From Suilimivivens sp963618065 (GTDB lineage: Bacteria > Bacillota > Clostridia > Lachnospirales > Lachnospiraceae), in NCBI GenBank assembly GCA_963618065.1, contig CAVERH010000001.1, forward strand, positions 65,329 to 129,328: 64,000 bases of DNA, written 5' to 3'. Shown here one piece after another: positions 52,662 to 60,890 of this stretch. The position numbers and the translations under genes were made by a program. The number at the start of each line of letters is the position of its first letter. Within the stretch, counting starts at the first letter, position 1. The notes under the pieces are model-generated. The model saw only the letters and a program-made list of their open reading frames with translations. It had not been told where the DNA came from and ran no database searches.

Positions 52662-53645
52662 CTATGTCTCTTCCGGGTACTTGGCTTTATCCATCGGTTC
52701 CTTTATATTCTGTACCTCACTCTGTTCTTCTTTATTTCTGCCCTTGCTTTCGAGAGCCTTCTTTAACGCTTCAAGTGCTTCAGCATATTTACCGGAGGTC
52801 ATGGTTGGGTTACCCTTAATTAATCCTCTCTGGAATACATCCTTTATCTTACGGAATTCTAAATGGTGATCCTTCTCTACAAAGTAGCGGCTGCGCAATT
52901 CCGCGATCTTTTCCTTAACCTCTTCCGGATAAGCATAAGGGTTCACCTTCAGGCGTTCCTTAACTACATTGAACTTTCCTTCAATGCTGTCCATCAAATC
53001 ATTCATGCGTTCGCTGCGTTCTAATCTTCTCGTCTCACGTTCATCACTGGTAACTGCTGCAATCACATCAAGACGCTTCTGGATACGCTCCATTTCTTCC
53101 CGCACCTTCTCGAGTCCGACAAGAACACTGCGCAGATCAAGAGCTGCCTTGAACGATAAGGTAAAGTCTATCAGAATTCCCGCTGACAAAATAATGGTAA
53201 CAACATTAATTACCATCGTGGGAATCCGGAATACAACGGCTTCTACCAGTTTATGCAGAAACTGTGTCATAAATAATGTCAGGAATCCCCACGCCAATGT
53301 GGAGGACAGGCAGATCACACCTTTATAATTGAATTTCTGATTGGAATAATCCCAGTATCTTACTTTAAACAACGCTTCCATGGTAAGCCCCGTTACCAGT
53401 TCAAGGACTGTCGCACCCACGCACCCTGCCAGATAAGTCAGAACCAGATTATCCTGAAACGGCATGGATACCACGAGCATCATAATCGCTCCCGAACCGT
53501 AAATCGGTAGGAAGGGGCCACGCATAAATCCGCGGTTTACAAACTTCCGTTTACAAATGGATACATAGGTGCTTTCGAATATCCATCCGAAAAAGCAGTA
53601 AAAATAAAAGAAAAACAACCATTGTATAAAGGTGTAATGATACAT
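52662..53645 (-). CDS. Putative ABC transporter permease (PF06541 family) with coiled-coil tail
   Basis: 327 aa. Residues 1-160 hold about five membrane helices with FGWIFESTYVS and NRGFMRGPFLPIYG, the signature of PF06541 (CmpB-like). Residues about 170-310 are a charged, coiled-coil cytoplasmic tail (VREEMERIQKRLDVIAA, RRLERSERMNDLMDSI). The transport label is from the family name; no ATPase is adjacent. It lies 20 bp after a CobW-type gene on the same strand and may be in its transcript. Confidence 0.75.
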   Translation of the reverse strand: MYHYTFIQWLFFFYFYCFFGWIFESTYVSICKRKFVNRGFMRGPFLPIYGSGAIMMLVVSMPFQDNLVLTYLAGCVGATVLELVTGLTMEALFKVRYWDYSNQKFNYKGVICLSSTLAWGFLTLFMTQFLHKLVEAVVFRIPTMVINVVTIILSAGILIDFTLSFKAALDLRSVLVGLEKVREEMERIQKRLDVIAAVTSDERETRRLERSERMNDLMDSIEGKFNVVKERLKVNPYAYPEEVKEKIAELRSRYFVEKDHHLEFRKIKDVFQRGLIKGNPTMTSGKYAEALEALKKALESKGRNKEEQSEVQNIKEPMDKAKYPEET

Positions 53646-53665
53646 CCGTACAATCTCCTTCGTGC

Positions 53666-54598
53666 TTAGTTAAAGCTGATCACTTCTTCCTTGGGTTTCT
53701 TCGTCTGCTCAACGCTGACTGCTTTTAAGACAGGGCCTTCACCGCCGTAATCAGCAAAGTATTCCTTCGTAACCTTTGCGGTTACCTTTACCCACTGCTT
53801 ATTCGTCAGGGTATCCGTCTTATCATATTCACAGGCAAAGCCTAAAAATGCCATATCTTCCGCACAACAGGTCATTGCCATACGTCCTGGGATAAAGTAC
53901 CCCTTCGGGAATTCTTCCGGAATCAGAACCATGCCGACAAACTGGATAGTCTTGCCGATATAGCGGTTCAGATTGTCCATGCAGTCCAGATACCAGATTC
54001 CGAAGCCTTCATTGTCCAGTTCAATAATCGGCTCATCCAGTTTATAAGGAAGATCCTCTTCGAAGATCTGGTTCACTTCTCCCTGGGAATCTTCGAAAAT
54101 AATCTCGGCCTGCGGATTTACCGCCTTTACATTCCGGCGGTAGGAAGCAAGCTGATCGGTCAGTCCGTCACAACGGTTAAAAATAATCATTTCGGACTTC
54201 CGGATCATCTCTGCAAGGAGAGATCTCATATTGGTGTAATACATCGGGAAGGTAGATGCATCAATCGTTGTAATCTGCTGTTCTACCGACCAGTGCCACG
54301 GCAGCTTCATATCCTTAAAGTTCCACATGCCATTGTATTCAATGATGACACGCTCCGGCTTGTATTTCTTATCCAGCTCCATCAGGTTTGCCGGGGTAAA
54401 TGCCGACTCGTCATCAATCACTTCCATAATGGTTCTGCTTTGGCTTAAAAGTTCCTCGTCATACTCTTCTTCGCCCTCTTCACAGACAATCAAAAGGGTA
54501 CTCCCTTTGGTCTGGAAATACGGCTGTGCCAGTGTATAGCAGATAAATTCGGTTTTACCACTTTCTAAAAAACCATTGACTATAAATACCGGTTTCAT
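53666..54598 (-). CDS. CobW-type GTPase fused to a YcgQ/DUF1980-like domain
   Basis: 310 aa. The N-terminal P-loop GFLESGKTEF and FNRCDGL (NKxD-like) mark a COG0523 GTPase, though the usual CxCC metal motif is missing. The C-terminal part (about 205-300), with FVGMVLIPEEFPKGYFIPGR and AMTCCAEDMAFLGFACEY, resembles the C-terminal domain of YcgQ/TIGR03943 proteins, which partner with YcgR permeases. The fusion suggests a metal-related role (inference). Start ATG 54598. It lies 50 bp after a second, His-rich CobW gene. Confidence 0.75.
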   Translation of the reverse strand: MKPVFIVNGFLESGKTEFICYTLAQPYFQTKGSTLLIVCEEGEEEYDEELLSQSRTIMEVIDDESAFTPANLMELDKKYKPERVIIEYNGMWNFKDMKLPWHWSVEQQITTIDASTFPMYYTNMRSLLAEMIRKSEMIIFNRCDGLTDQLASYRRNVKAVNPQAEIIFEDSQGEVNQIFEEDLPYKLDEPIIELDNEGFGIWYLDCMDNLNRYIGKTIQFVGMVLIPEEFPKGYFIPGRMAMTCCAEDMAFLGFACEYDKTDTLTNKQWVKVTAKVTKEYFADYGGEGPVLKAVSVEQTKKPKEEVISFN

Positions 54599-54648
54599 GT
54601 TGTTTATCCTTTTCTATTCAAAATTAAGATATCTGTTTTCTGTCATCC

Positions 54649-55806
54649 TTACTTCGTAAACAGTTCTTTTAAGGCGTCTTCCTTTAACTTGGATCCGATG
54701 ACACAGAACTTACCGGTTACATCCGGCTTGCCGGGACGGATATTGCTTTCTCCCGGAACATAGTCAAAGTAAATAAATCCGCCTTCGGTGCAGGGAACCA
54801 TACCCTTGGCACGAAGAACCATGCCATACTTATCATCATCCTCGAGAGCTGCAAGGATCTTCTCAAGATCTTCCCTGCTGTACTGATCCGGAGTTTCCAT
54901 TCCCCAGCTTCCAAATACCTCATCTGCGTGATGATGGTGGTGATGCTCGTGGTCATGGTCATGACAGCCACAGGTGCAGTCCTCGCCATGCTCATGTTCC
55001 TCATGATCGTGATGATGCCCATGTTCCTCATGGTCATGCTCATCGTGATCATGGTGATGATGCTCGTGTTCCTCATGGTCGTCATCATGGTGATGGTCAT
55101 GATCGTGATGACAGCACTCGTCGTGATCGTGATGATGGTGCTCATGTTCATGCTCGTGATCATGCTCTCTTTGTTCTTTCAGCTCTGCCATCAGTTCTGC
55201 TTCCAGATCGGTTGCACCCTCGATGGTTGCAAGAATATCCTTGCCATCCAGTGCATCCCAGGGAGTGGTAATGATGGTTGCCTTGGTGTTATGTTCACGG
55301 ATGAGTTCCACAGCCTTTTTCAGCTTGTCCTCAGAAATATTGCCTGTTCTGCTTAAGATAATAGTTCCGGCATGTTCAATCTGATTGATAAAGAACTCAC
55401 CGAAGTTCTTGATATACATCTTGCACTTGGAAGCATCTACAACTGCTACGGCACTGTTTAATACAACTTCATGCTCGTCAATAACGTCCTGTACGGCTTT
55501 CATCACATCGGAAAGCTTGCCAACACCCGAAGGCTCAATGAGAATCCTTTCCGGCTGATAGGTCTTCATAACCTCTTTTAAGGAAGTGCCGAAATCTCCG
55601 ACGAGGGAGCAGCAGATACATCCGGAATTCATCTCTTTGATTTCAATTCCGGCATCCTTAAGAAATCCGCCGTCAATACCGATCTCACCGAATTCGTTCT
55701 CGATCAGTACCACCTTGCTGTCCTTTAATGCCTCGTTTAAAAGCTTCTTGATTAATGTCGTTTTACCGGCTCCTAAAAAGCCTGATACAATATCTATTTT
55801 TGTCAT
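54649..55806 (-). CDS. CobW/COG0523 metallochaperone GTPase with His-rich region
   Basis: 385 aa from ATG 55806, with AGAGG 8 nt upstream and family-like start MTKIDIVSGFLGAGKTT; the upstream ATG is less likely. Walker A is residues 9-17, the metal motif CICC is 63-66, and the C-terminal CobW domain is present. Between them (about residues 216-297) is an extreme His/Asp/Glu-rich stretch with Cys (DECCHHD, EDCTCGCHD), able to bind many metal ions, probably zinc or nickel. COG0523 proteins transfer metals to client enzymes using GTP. The adjacent CobW-DUF1980 fusion suggests a two-protein system. Confidence 0.88.
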   Translation of the reverse strand: MTKIDIVSGFLGAGKTTLIKKLLNEALKDSKVVLIENEFGEIGIDGGFLKDAGIEIKEMNSGCICCSLVGDFGTSLKEVMKTYQPERILIEPSGVGKLSDVMKAVQDVIDEHEVVLNSAVAVVDASKCKMYIKNFGEFFINQIEHAGTIILSRTGNISEDKLKKAVELIREHNTKATIITTPWDALDGKDILATIEGATDLEAELMAELKEQREHDHEHEHEHHHHDHDECCHHDHDHHHDDDHEEHEHHHHDHDEHDHEEHGHHHDHEEHEHGEDCTCGCHDHDHEHHHHHHADEVFGSWGMETPDQYSREDLEKILAALEDDDKYGMVLRAKGMVPCTEGGFIYFDYVPGESNIRPGKPDVTGKFCVIGSKLKEDALKELFTK

Positions 55807-55833
55807 GTTTCTAACCTCTTTTCTTTGAAAATA

Positions 55834-55966
55834 GCAACTGTTCAGTACCTTCACAGTTACAATGCAAAATCCATTCCAAATCTGCTTCGCCGATAGGATT
55901 TTGCATTAATGAATCATGTTCTTACGGTCTCAGCAGCAAATGCTTCGATCTGTTCTGAATAGTTAC
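55834..55966. repeat. Dispersed inverted-repeat element, copy 4 (133 bp)
   Basis: Ends GCAACTGTTCAGTACC and GTTCTGAATAGTTAC; about 90% identical by eye to copy 3 at 34266-34398, with the same internal hairpin GCAAAATCC...GGATTTTGC. It lies upstream of the CobW gene. Confidence 0.7.
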
Positions 55967-56031
55967 TGAAAACCTACTTTAGTGACAATTGATTATTATA
56001 GTATTTTCCCCTGTTAAAGTCAAATTTTCAG

Positions 56032-57159
56032 TCATTTTCTGCTACAATTCTGTAGCTGTTCTTCCACAAACCGGCAGATCGCTCCTGCCGCATCCTGAGG
56101 AATCCATTTATGCTGATTGCGGATCATTGTTTCCCTGGCCTGTTCGCTGTCAAGTGCATCGAGTGCCCGGAACAACTCCTCCTTCGTCCTGACTGCCGGA
56201 ACGGCCATGCCACGGTTCTTAAAGCATTTCAGATTCTTGCTTTCACATCCCGGAATCGGGGATATATGAATCAGCGGAACTCCTGCAACTGCAGCCTCCG
56301 TGGAGGAAAGTCCTCCCGGCTTTGTCAGGTAAAGATCACAGGCCTTCAGATAATCCGGCATCCGGTCGGTAAAGTTAAGCGGTATCACCTTTTGGCTGGG
56401 ATGCGCTTTCAACTTATTATAGAGCTTCCGGAAGCTTCCGCAAAGAACGATGAGCCGCACATTCTCTTCGTTTTCGTAACACTCCAGCAGATACTCTACC
56501 ATCTGCTCAATGCGTCCGGCACCCATGCTTCCCCCCGATACGAGGATATAGCGCTTATCCGCTTCCAATCCCAGCTTCTCAATTGCTTCCTTACGGGATT
56601 CCTTCTGTGAAAACTGCTTTGACACCGGAATTCCAAGAGGCTGCAGCTTTTCTTCCGGAATATGGAAGCGCAGGAAGTCTTTTTTCAGGGACTCCATCGG
56701 AATCACATACGCATCACAGTCCGTTTCCTCAGTAAAGGGGATGCAGGCATAGTCCGTTGCAATAAACAGCGTAAACGGAAGCTCCTCCCCTGACGATTTC
56801 AGATAGGTAATCATTTCTGCCGGATAAAGGTGCGTCATGATCACCGCATCAAAATGGTTCTCCTTCAGATAATCGTTGAGGCACCGCGCAGCCCTGTGAT
56901 TCACCCCATACACCGGCGAATGTCCAGGGAGCCTCCTATAAGCCTCTCCAATATTATAGATCACTCCAAAAAAACGCGGCATTCTCTTTGCAATAAAAAT
57001 ATACAGACCGTCAATCACTCTGGTCAGAGCCATGCTGCGCAGCATATAGGGATTCATCAGATGGACATGATGCCCCCGGCGTTCCATTTCCTCCTTTATG
57101 GCTTTCGCTGCGGAATTGTGTCCTCCGCCTGTACCACATGTTAAAATCAACGCATCCAT
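56032..57159 (-). CDS. Glycosyltransferase of the MGDG synthase / UgtP type
   Basis: 375 aa. The N-terminus LTCGTGGGHNSAAKAI is the MGDG-synthase family signature for glycosyltransferases that add sugars to diacylglycerol; the C-terminal GT-B half has VSGGSMGAGRIEQMV, LTKPGGLSSTEAAVAGVPLI and NRGMAVPA. Likely product is a mono- or diglucosyl diacylglycerol used as membrane lipid or lipoteichoic acid anchor. ATG 57159 overlaps the end of plsY by 13 bp, so the two are coupled: acyl-glycerol phosphate and glycolipid synthesis together. Confidence 0.9.
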   Translation of the reverse strand: MDALILTCGTGGGHNSAAKAIKEEMERRGHHVHLMNPYMLRSMALTRVIDGLYIFIAKRMPRFFGVIYNIGEAYRRLPGHSPVYGVNHRAARCLNDYLKENHFDAVIMTHLYPAEMITYLKSSGEELPFTLFIATDYACIPFTEETDCDAYVIPMESLKKDFLRFHIPEEKLQPLGIPVSKQFSQKESRKEAIEKLGLEADKRYILVSGGSMGAGRIEQMVEYLLECYENEENVRLIVLCGSFRKLYNKLKAHPSQKVIPLNFTDRMPDYLKACDLYLTKPGGLSSTEAAVAGVPLIHISPIPGCESKNLKCFKNRGMAVPAVRTKEELFRALDALDSEQARETMIRNQHKWIPQDAAGAICRFVEEQLQNCSRK

Positions 57160-57767
57160 AGTAATTTAATCCTCATTCTTTCCCGTTCTTCTGTGCTGAG
57201 TTTCATTCGTATGCACACAATAATCGTGATGATAGCAAAGCCAATCCGGACCGCCGGTGCAACGTTTGTCACGAAAAATCCGGCCAGCGTCACAAGGTAT
57301 GCGGCAATCGTCCGGTAAAAATGTGATTCCACGCAGATCACCACCGAAAAGAATATGAAAATAAACGCAAACAGTAATACCGGCATCCAGTAGGGATATA
57401 AGCCGATCAGGGAGCCAAAGGAAACGGCAATGCCCTTTCCTCCATGAAACTTCTGAAACAGGGAAAAGGTATGTCCTAATACCGGAGCTGTGATGACAAG
57501 TGCTGTCTGGCCATCCAGCAATGCCTCCGGGCCCATTCCTCTCATATAGAAATAAACCGGGAGAATTCCCTTTAATAATTCACATAACAGAGTCAGAATG
57601 CCACACCAGAAACCGCCCTGCTCAAAGGCATTCGCTGTTCCCGGGTTTCCATCGGTACTTCCCTGTGTAATGTCGATTCCACACAGTAGTTTTCCCCAGA
57701 CCTTCGCATATAACACACTGCCGGACAAGTATCCAATCAGTATAAATAACAGTGCTTTCCCCATCAT
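57147..57767 (-). CDS. plsY: PlsY-like glycerol-3-phosphate acyltransferase
   Basis: 206 aa membrane protein with about six helices. PlsY motifs are GSTDGNPGTANAFEQGG (glycine-rich, residues about 36-52), GHTFSLFQKFHGGKGIAVSFG and the third loop near residue 190. PlsY transfers acyl groups from acyl-phosphate to glycerol-3-phosphate, starting phospholipid synthesis. Ser-rich first motif deviates slightly from the common GSGNxGAxN, so substrate may differ. ATG 57767 follows AGGAGT. Confidence 0.85.
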   Translation of the reverse strand: MMGKALLFILIGYLSGSVLYAKVWGKLLCGIDITQGSTDGNPGTANAFEQGGFWCGILTLLCELLKGILPVYFYMRGMGPEALLDGQTALVITAPVLGHTFSLFQKFHGGKGIAVSFGSLIGLYPYWMPVLLFAFIFIFFSVVICVESHFYRTIAAYLVTLAGFFVTNVAPAVRIGFAIITIIVCIRMKLSTEERERMRIKLLWMR

Positions 57768-57867
57768 AAGTATTACTCCTTTTAAAGCCGCTTGTTTTTC
57801 TTTGAGACTTCACTCACATGCCCGTGCTACGCACTCTCTATCTGCCTTTCGGCAGATGCATGTTCGT

Positions 57868-57929
57868 TAATGAGCCCAGAAAAACAAATGTCTGCTTCGC
57901 AGCCGCTTGTTTTTCTTTGAGGCTCATTA
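57868..57929. repeat. Imperfect palindrome upstream of plsY
   Basis: TAATGAGCCCAGAAAAACAA (57868-57887) is mostly complementary to 57909-57929. The 21-bp word containing AGCCGCTTGTTTTTCTTTGA occurs both here (57901-57921) and at 57786-57806. Together they fill the 300-bp gap between plsY and the MATE gene; nothing else is seen in it except the MATE promoter. Confidence 0.55.
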
Positions 57930-57997
57930 GATTATAGCAAATTTCCTATATAATTTCTACCAGCTCCCACAGAATGAACAATTTCTATCAATTATTC

Positions 57998-58048
57998 TTG
58001 ACTCTACAACCGTTGTAAAGTTTATGATAATTTTGTTTTTATCATAAA
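57998..58048 (+). promoter_or_regulatory. MerR-type promoter of the MATE gene
   Basis: TTGACT (57998-58003) and TATGAT (58023-58028) are separated by 19 bp, and the spacer carries the dyad CTCTACAAC-C-GTTGTAAAG (58002-58020). A stretched 19-bp spacer with a centred dyad is the hallmark of promoters activated by MerR-family regulators. Downstream is a perfect 10-bp inverted repeat TTTATGATAA/TTATCATAAA (58021-58030 with 58039-58048). No merR gene is adjacent. Confidence 0.65.
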
Positions 58049-58076
58049 CCATTACAGTGAGAGGACTATTATAATT

Positions 58077-59438
58077 ATGGAACGCAATTATACAACCGGA
58101 AGTGTTTTCAAAAATATCCTGATTTTCTCTCTGCCTTATTTATTTTCGTATTTTTTACAGACCTTATACGGAATGGCCGATTTATTCATCATCGGGCAGT
58201 TTGAGGGCGTGGCAGGTACCACCGCTGTTTCCATAGGCTCTCAGGTCATGCATATGCTCACGGTTATGATTGTCGGTCTTGCCATGGGTGCGACCGTCAG
58301 TATCGGGCAGGCGATCGGCGCCAATAACCGGAAGGAAGCCGCCTCCGATATAGGAAATACCACAACCCTGTTCCTGCTGCTTTCCCTTGTATTAACCGTT
58401 GTGCTGCTTGCACTGGTAAAGCCGATCGTATCCATCATGTCCACTCCTTCCGAAGCGGTAAATGGTACGATTGCGTATCTCACGATCTGCTTTATCGGAA
58501 TTCCTTTTATCACCGCATATAACATCATCAGTTCCATTTTGCGTGGCATGGGAGACTCCAAAAGCCCCATGTATTTCATCGCCATTGCCTGCGTTATGAA
58601 TATTATTCTGGATTATATCTTTATGGGAGCTCTTCATTTAGGACCTGCCGGAGCCGCTCTCGGCACGACGCTTTCCCAGTTGATCAGTGTTGCAGCTGCC
58701 CTGATTTTCCTTAGGAAAAAGGAGCATGGACTTTCCCTGCACAGAACAGACTTCAAACCACAATCCCCGATCATGGGGCGAATTCTGAAAATCGGCGTTC
58801 CGATTGCGATGCAGGACGGGCTGATCCAGATTGCCTTTATCCTCATTACGATTATTGCCAACCAGCGCGGACTTACCGATGCCGCTGCCGTCGGCATCGT
58901 AGAGAAGATTATCAGCTTTCTGTTCCTGGTGCCCTCCTCGATGCTTTCTACCGTTTCTGCTCTCGGTGCACAGAATATCGGCGCCGATAAACCGGAACGA
59001 GCCAGACAGACGCTACGCTACGCAATTTATCTGGCTGCCGGATTCGGAATTGTGATTTCCATTCTAATCCAGTTTGTTGCAGAACCGGTCGTTTCCCTTT
59101 TTACCTCGGACAGCGATGCGATCCTTGCAGGCGGTCAGTATCTGCGCGGCTATATCTGGGACTGCTTTTTTGCCGGCATTCATTTCAGCTTCAGCGGTTA
59201 CTTCTGTGCCTGCGAAAAATCCGGAATTTCCTTCCTGCACAACATCATTGCCATTGTACTGATGCGCGTGCCCGGTGTATATTTTACCTCGAAGCTGTTC
59301 CCGGCAACGCTGCTTCCTATGGGACTTGCTACCGCAACCGGCTCCCTCGTATCTGTCATCATCTGTGTGATTGCGTACTGTATCATTGAACGTAAGTCCG
59401 GAAAGGAATCTGCAATTCCTTATGGAAACCCGGAATAA
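58077..59438 (+). CDS. MATE-family multidrug efflux protein
   Basis: 453 aa with twelve predicted membrane helices in two six-helix halves. MATE features are YGMADLFIIGQFEGVAGTTA, LRGMGDSKSPMYF and, in the second half, ALGAQNIGADKPERA. It exports cationic drugs or metabolites in exchange for Na+ or H+. ATG start with GAGAGG, spaced somewhat far (about 13 nt). Its promoter looks MerR-controlled, consistent with drug-inducible expression. Confidence 0.93.
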   Translation: MERNYTTGSVFKNILIFSLPYLFSYFLQTLYGMADLFIIGQFEGVAGTTAVSIGSQVMHMLTVMIVGLAMGATVSIGQAIGANNRKEAASDIGNTTTLFLLLSLVLTVVLLALVKPIVSIMSTPSEAVNGTIAYLTICFIGIPFITAYNIISSILRGMGDSKSPMYFIAIACVMNIILDYIFMGALHLGPAGAALGTTLSQLISVAAALIFLRKKEHGLSLHRTDFKPQSPIMGRILKIGVPIAMQDGLIQIAFILITIIANQRGLTDAAAVGIVEKIISFLFLVPSSMLSTVSALGAQNIGADKPERARQTLRYAIYLAAGFGIVISILIQFVAEPVVSLFTSDSDAILAGGQYLRGYIWDCFFAGIHFSFSGYFCACEKSGISFLHNIIAIVLMRVPGVYFTSKLFPATLLPMGLATATGSLVSVIICVIAYCIIERKSGKESAIPYGNPE

Positions 59439-59468
59439 TGATAAGAAATAAACTTTCCGGAAATAATA

Positions 59469-59505
59469 AAGCTGTCTGATTACATGGGATCGTATCAGGC
59501 AGCTT
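59469..59505. terminator. Terminator of the MATE gene
   Basis: AAGCTGTCTGAT (59469-59480) pairs with ATCAGGCAGCTT (59494-59505), 12 bp with one G-U, followed by CTTAATTT. Confidence 0.75.
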
Positions 59506-59515
59506 CTTAATTTGT

Positions 59516-59632
59516 CTATTCAGAGCCATGCAGAAATGCTTGTGCAAGATGACCGTGGGAGCTTGCTCACTAAGGGCAGCTTATGAATGGGCAGGGCTGA
59601 ACTGTAACGGCGAATGGAGTTCAGAATAGTTA
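59516..59632. repeat. Dispersed inverted-repeat element, copy 5 (about 117 bp)
   Basis: Ends CTATTCAGAGCC and GGAGTTCAGAATAGTTA, a more divergent copy of the GTAACTATTCAG family. It lies between convergent genes and reaches the stop codon of the cupin gene. Confidence 0.5.
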
Positions 59633-59959
59633 AAAAATAACAACCAACAGCATCTTGAACTGCTCCTGTCCAAATACCGCATGAGGGTGCTTTGCGGGCA
59701 TTACAATGGATTCTCCCTCGTGCAGCTCATATGCTACGCCATCAATGGTAATCTTACCAACACCATCCAGGCAGGTCACAAATGCGTCACCGCCGGATTC
59801 GTGTGTACTGATTTCTTCTCCCTTGTCAAATGCAAATAAGGTTACGCTGACCGCATCATTCTGCGCCAGGGTCTTGCTGACAACCTGTCCCTCCTGATAA
59901 GCAACCTGCTCCTTTAAGGTCATAACCTCTGCTTTGCTGATGTTTTTCATTCCACCCAT
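59630..59959 (-). CDS. Small cupin-domain protein
   Basis: 109 aa, one cupin fold. Motif 1 is ISTHESGGDAFVTCLDG and motif 2 PAKHPHAVFG; His ligands for a metal are present in both. Proteins of this type bind a metal and may be small-molecule sensors or detox enzymes; no substrate can be named. ATG 59959 with GGAGG. It is the gene downstream of the ferredoxin gene (108 bp gap) on the same strand. Confidence 0.85.
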   Translation of the reverse strand: MGGMKNISKAEVMTLKEQVAYQEGQVVSKTLAQNDAVSVTLFAFDKGEEISTHESGGDAFVTCLDGVGKITIDGVAYELHEGESIVMPAKHPHAVFGQEQFKMLLVVIF

Positions 59960-60067
59960 GATAAGCCTCCTTCTTTATCCTTTTCTTTTGTATTCTATTT
60001 GATTGTATCCTTTGTACTTTTTCCATGTGGACAGAGTTTTATTCCATTGTCTGTTTCTTTTCCTGTT

Positions 60068-60802
60068 TTAGTCAAGAATTTTTCCATCAATGGAAATCGT
60101 AACGACCTGCCATGGAATAAATTTACCACTATTTTTCAGTGCTGTCACTGCTGCATGCTCCAGTCCTCCACAACAGGGAACCTCCATGCGCACAACCGTA
60201 ACACTTTGGATCTCATTAAGCTCAATGATCTGCTGTAATTTCTCACTGTAATCGATATCGTCCAGCTTCGGGCAGCCGATGATCGTAATCTTTCCCTTCA
60301 TAAACTCTTCATGCATGTTGGCATAGGCATATGCCGTACAATCTGCTGCAATTAAGAGCTTTGCGCCATTAAAATAAGGTGCATTCACAGGAACAAGCTT
60401 AATCTGGCACGGCCATTGTCCCAGGCGGGATTTCATCCGGGGCATCGAAACGGTAACACTTTCCTTTTCATCTGCCATATCCTCCTGTGCCATTGTACGC
60501 ATCCGTGATCCCGGACAGCCCTGAAATACCGGCCGTTCAGAAGCGATCTGCTTTTGTGCTGCCATCTTTTTCTGATGCTGCTCTACCGCCTTTTCGTCAT
60601 AGGCCGCAGCTTCCCGTTCCACAAAGGTAATCGCTCCGGCAGGGCACACCGGCAGGCAGTTTCCCAGTCCGTCACAATAATCATCCCTGATCAGCTTTGC
60701 CTTTCCATCTATCATCTGAATGGCCCCTTCGTGGCAGGCATTGGCACATGCTCCACAGCCGTTGCAAAGATCTTCATCAATCTGAATAATTTTTCGAATC
60801 AT
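60068..60802 (-). CDS. 4Fe-4S ferredoxin-domain protein
   Basis: 244 aa from ATG 60802, chosen for AAGGAAGG upstream; the longer frame would run through the regulatory site. The first cluster motif is Cys13, 16, 19, 23 (CNGCGACANACHEGA). The second is Cys43, 49, 53 (CDGLGNCLPVCP), lacking one Cys of the canonical set, a form seen across this family. The C-terminal half has FNGAKLLIAADCTAYAYAN and VRMEVPCCGG. Such proteins are found in anaerobes next to Crp/Fnr regulators; possible role in redox or nitrosative stress. The divergent gene encodes a Crp/Fnr regulator and a palindromic site lies between. Confidence 0.88.
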   Translation of the reverse strand: MIRKIIQIDEDLCNGCGACANACHEGAIQMIDGKAKLIRDDYCDGLGNCLPVCPAGAITFVEREAAAYDEKAVEQHQKKMAAQKQIASERPVFQGCPGSRMRTMAQEDMADEKESVTVSMPRMKSRLGQWPCQIKLVPVNAPYFNGAKLLIAADCTAYAYANMHEEFMKGKITIIGCPKLDDIDYSEKLQQIIELNEIQSVTVVRMEVPCCGGLEHAAVTALKNSGKFIPWQVVTISIDGKILD

Positions 60803-60835
60803 TCTGATTCCTTCCTTTCTTGTCGTTATGCCTGC

Positions 60836-60877
60836 ATTATAGTACAATAACAGAGATAAATATGTGGTTATAACCAC
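60836..60877 (-). promoter_or_regulatory. Crp/Fnr-type site and promoter of the ferredoxin gene
   Basis: On the minus strand a perfect -10 TATAAT (60836-60841) has no good -35, while the palindrome GTGGTTATAACCAC (60864-60877) is centred at 60870.5. With the start near 60829 this is exactly -41.5, the class II position for CRP/FNR activators. On the other strand the site ends 13 bp before the regulator's own ATG, so it may also autoregulate. Confidence 0.7.
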
Positions 60878-60890
60878 GAACGGAGGAATT

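Noticed and set aside
54928..55356. 142-codon plus-strand frame rich in Met/Val/Ile
   Set aside because: It is the complement of the His/Asp-rich codons of the CobW gene (CAT/GAT read as ATG/ATC) and has no ribosome site.
57786..57921. Same 115-bp spacing as the metY tandem repeat
   Set aside because: The 21-bp words are 115 bp apart but the sequence between them is not repeated and is unrelated to 44308-44537, so the matching distance is coincidental.
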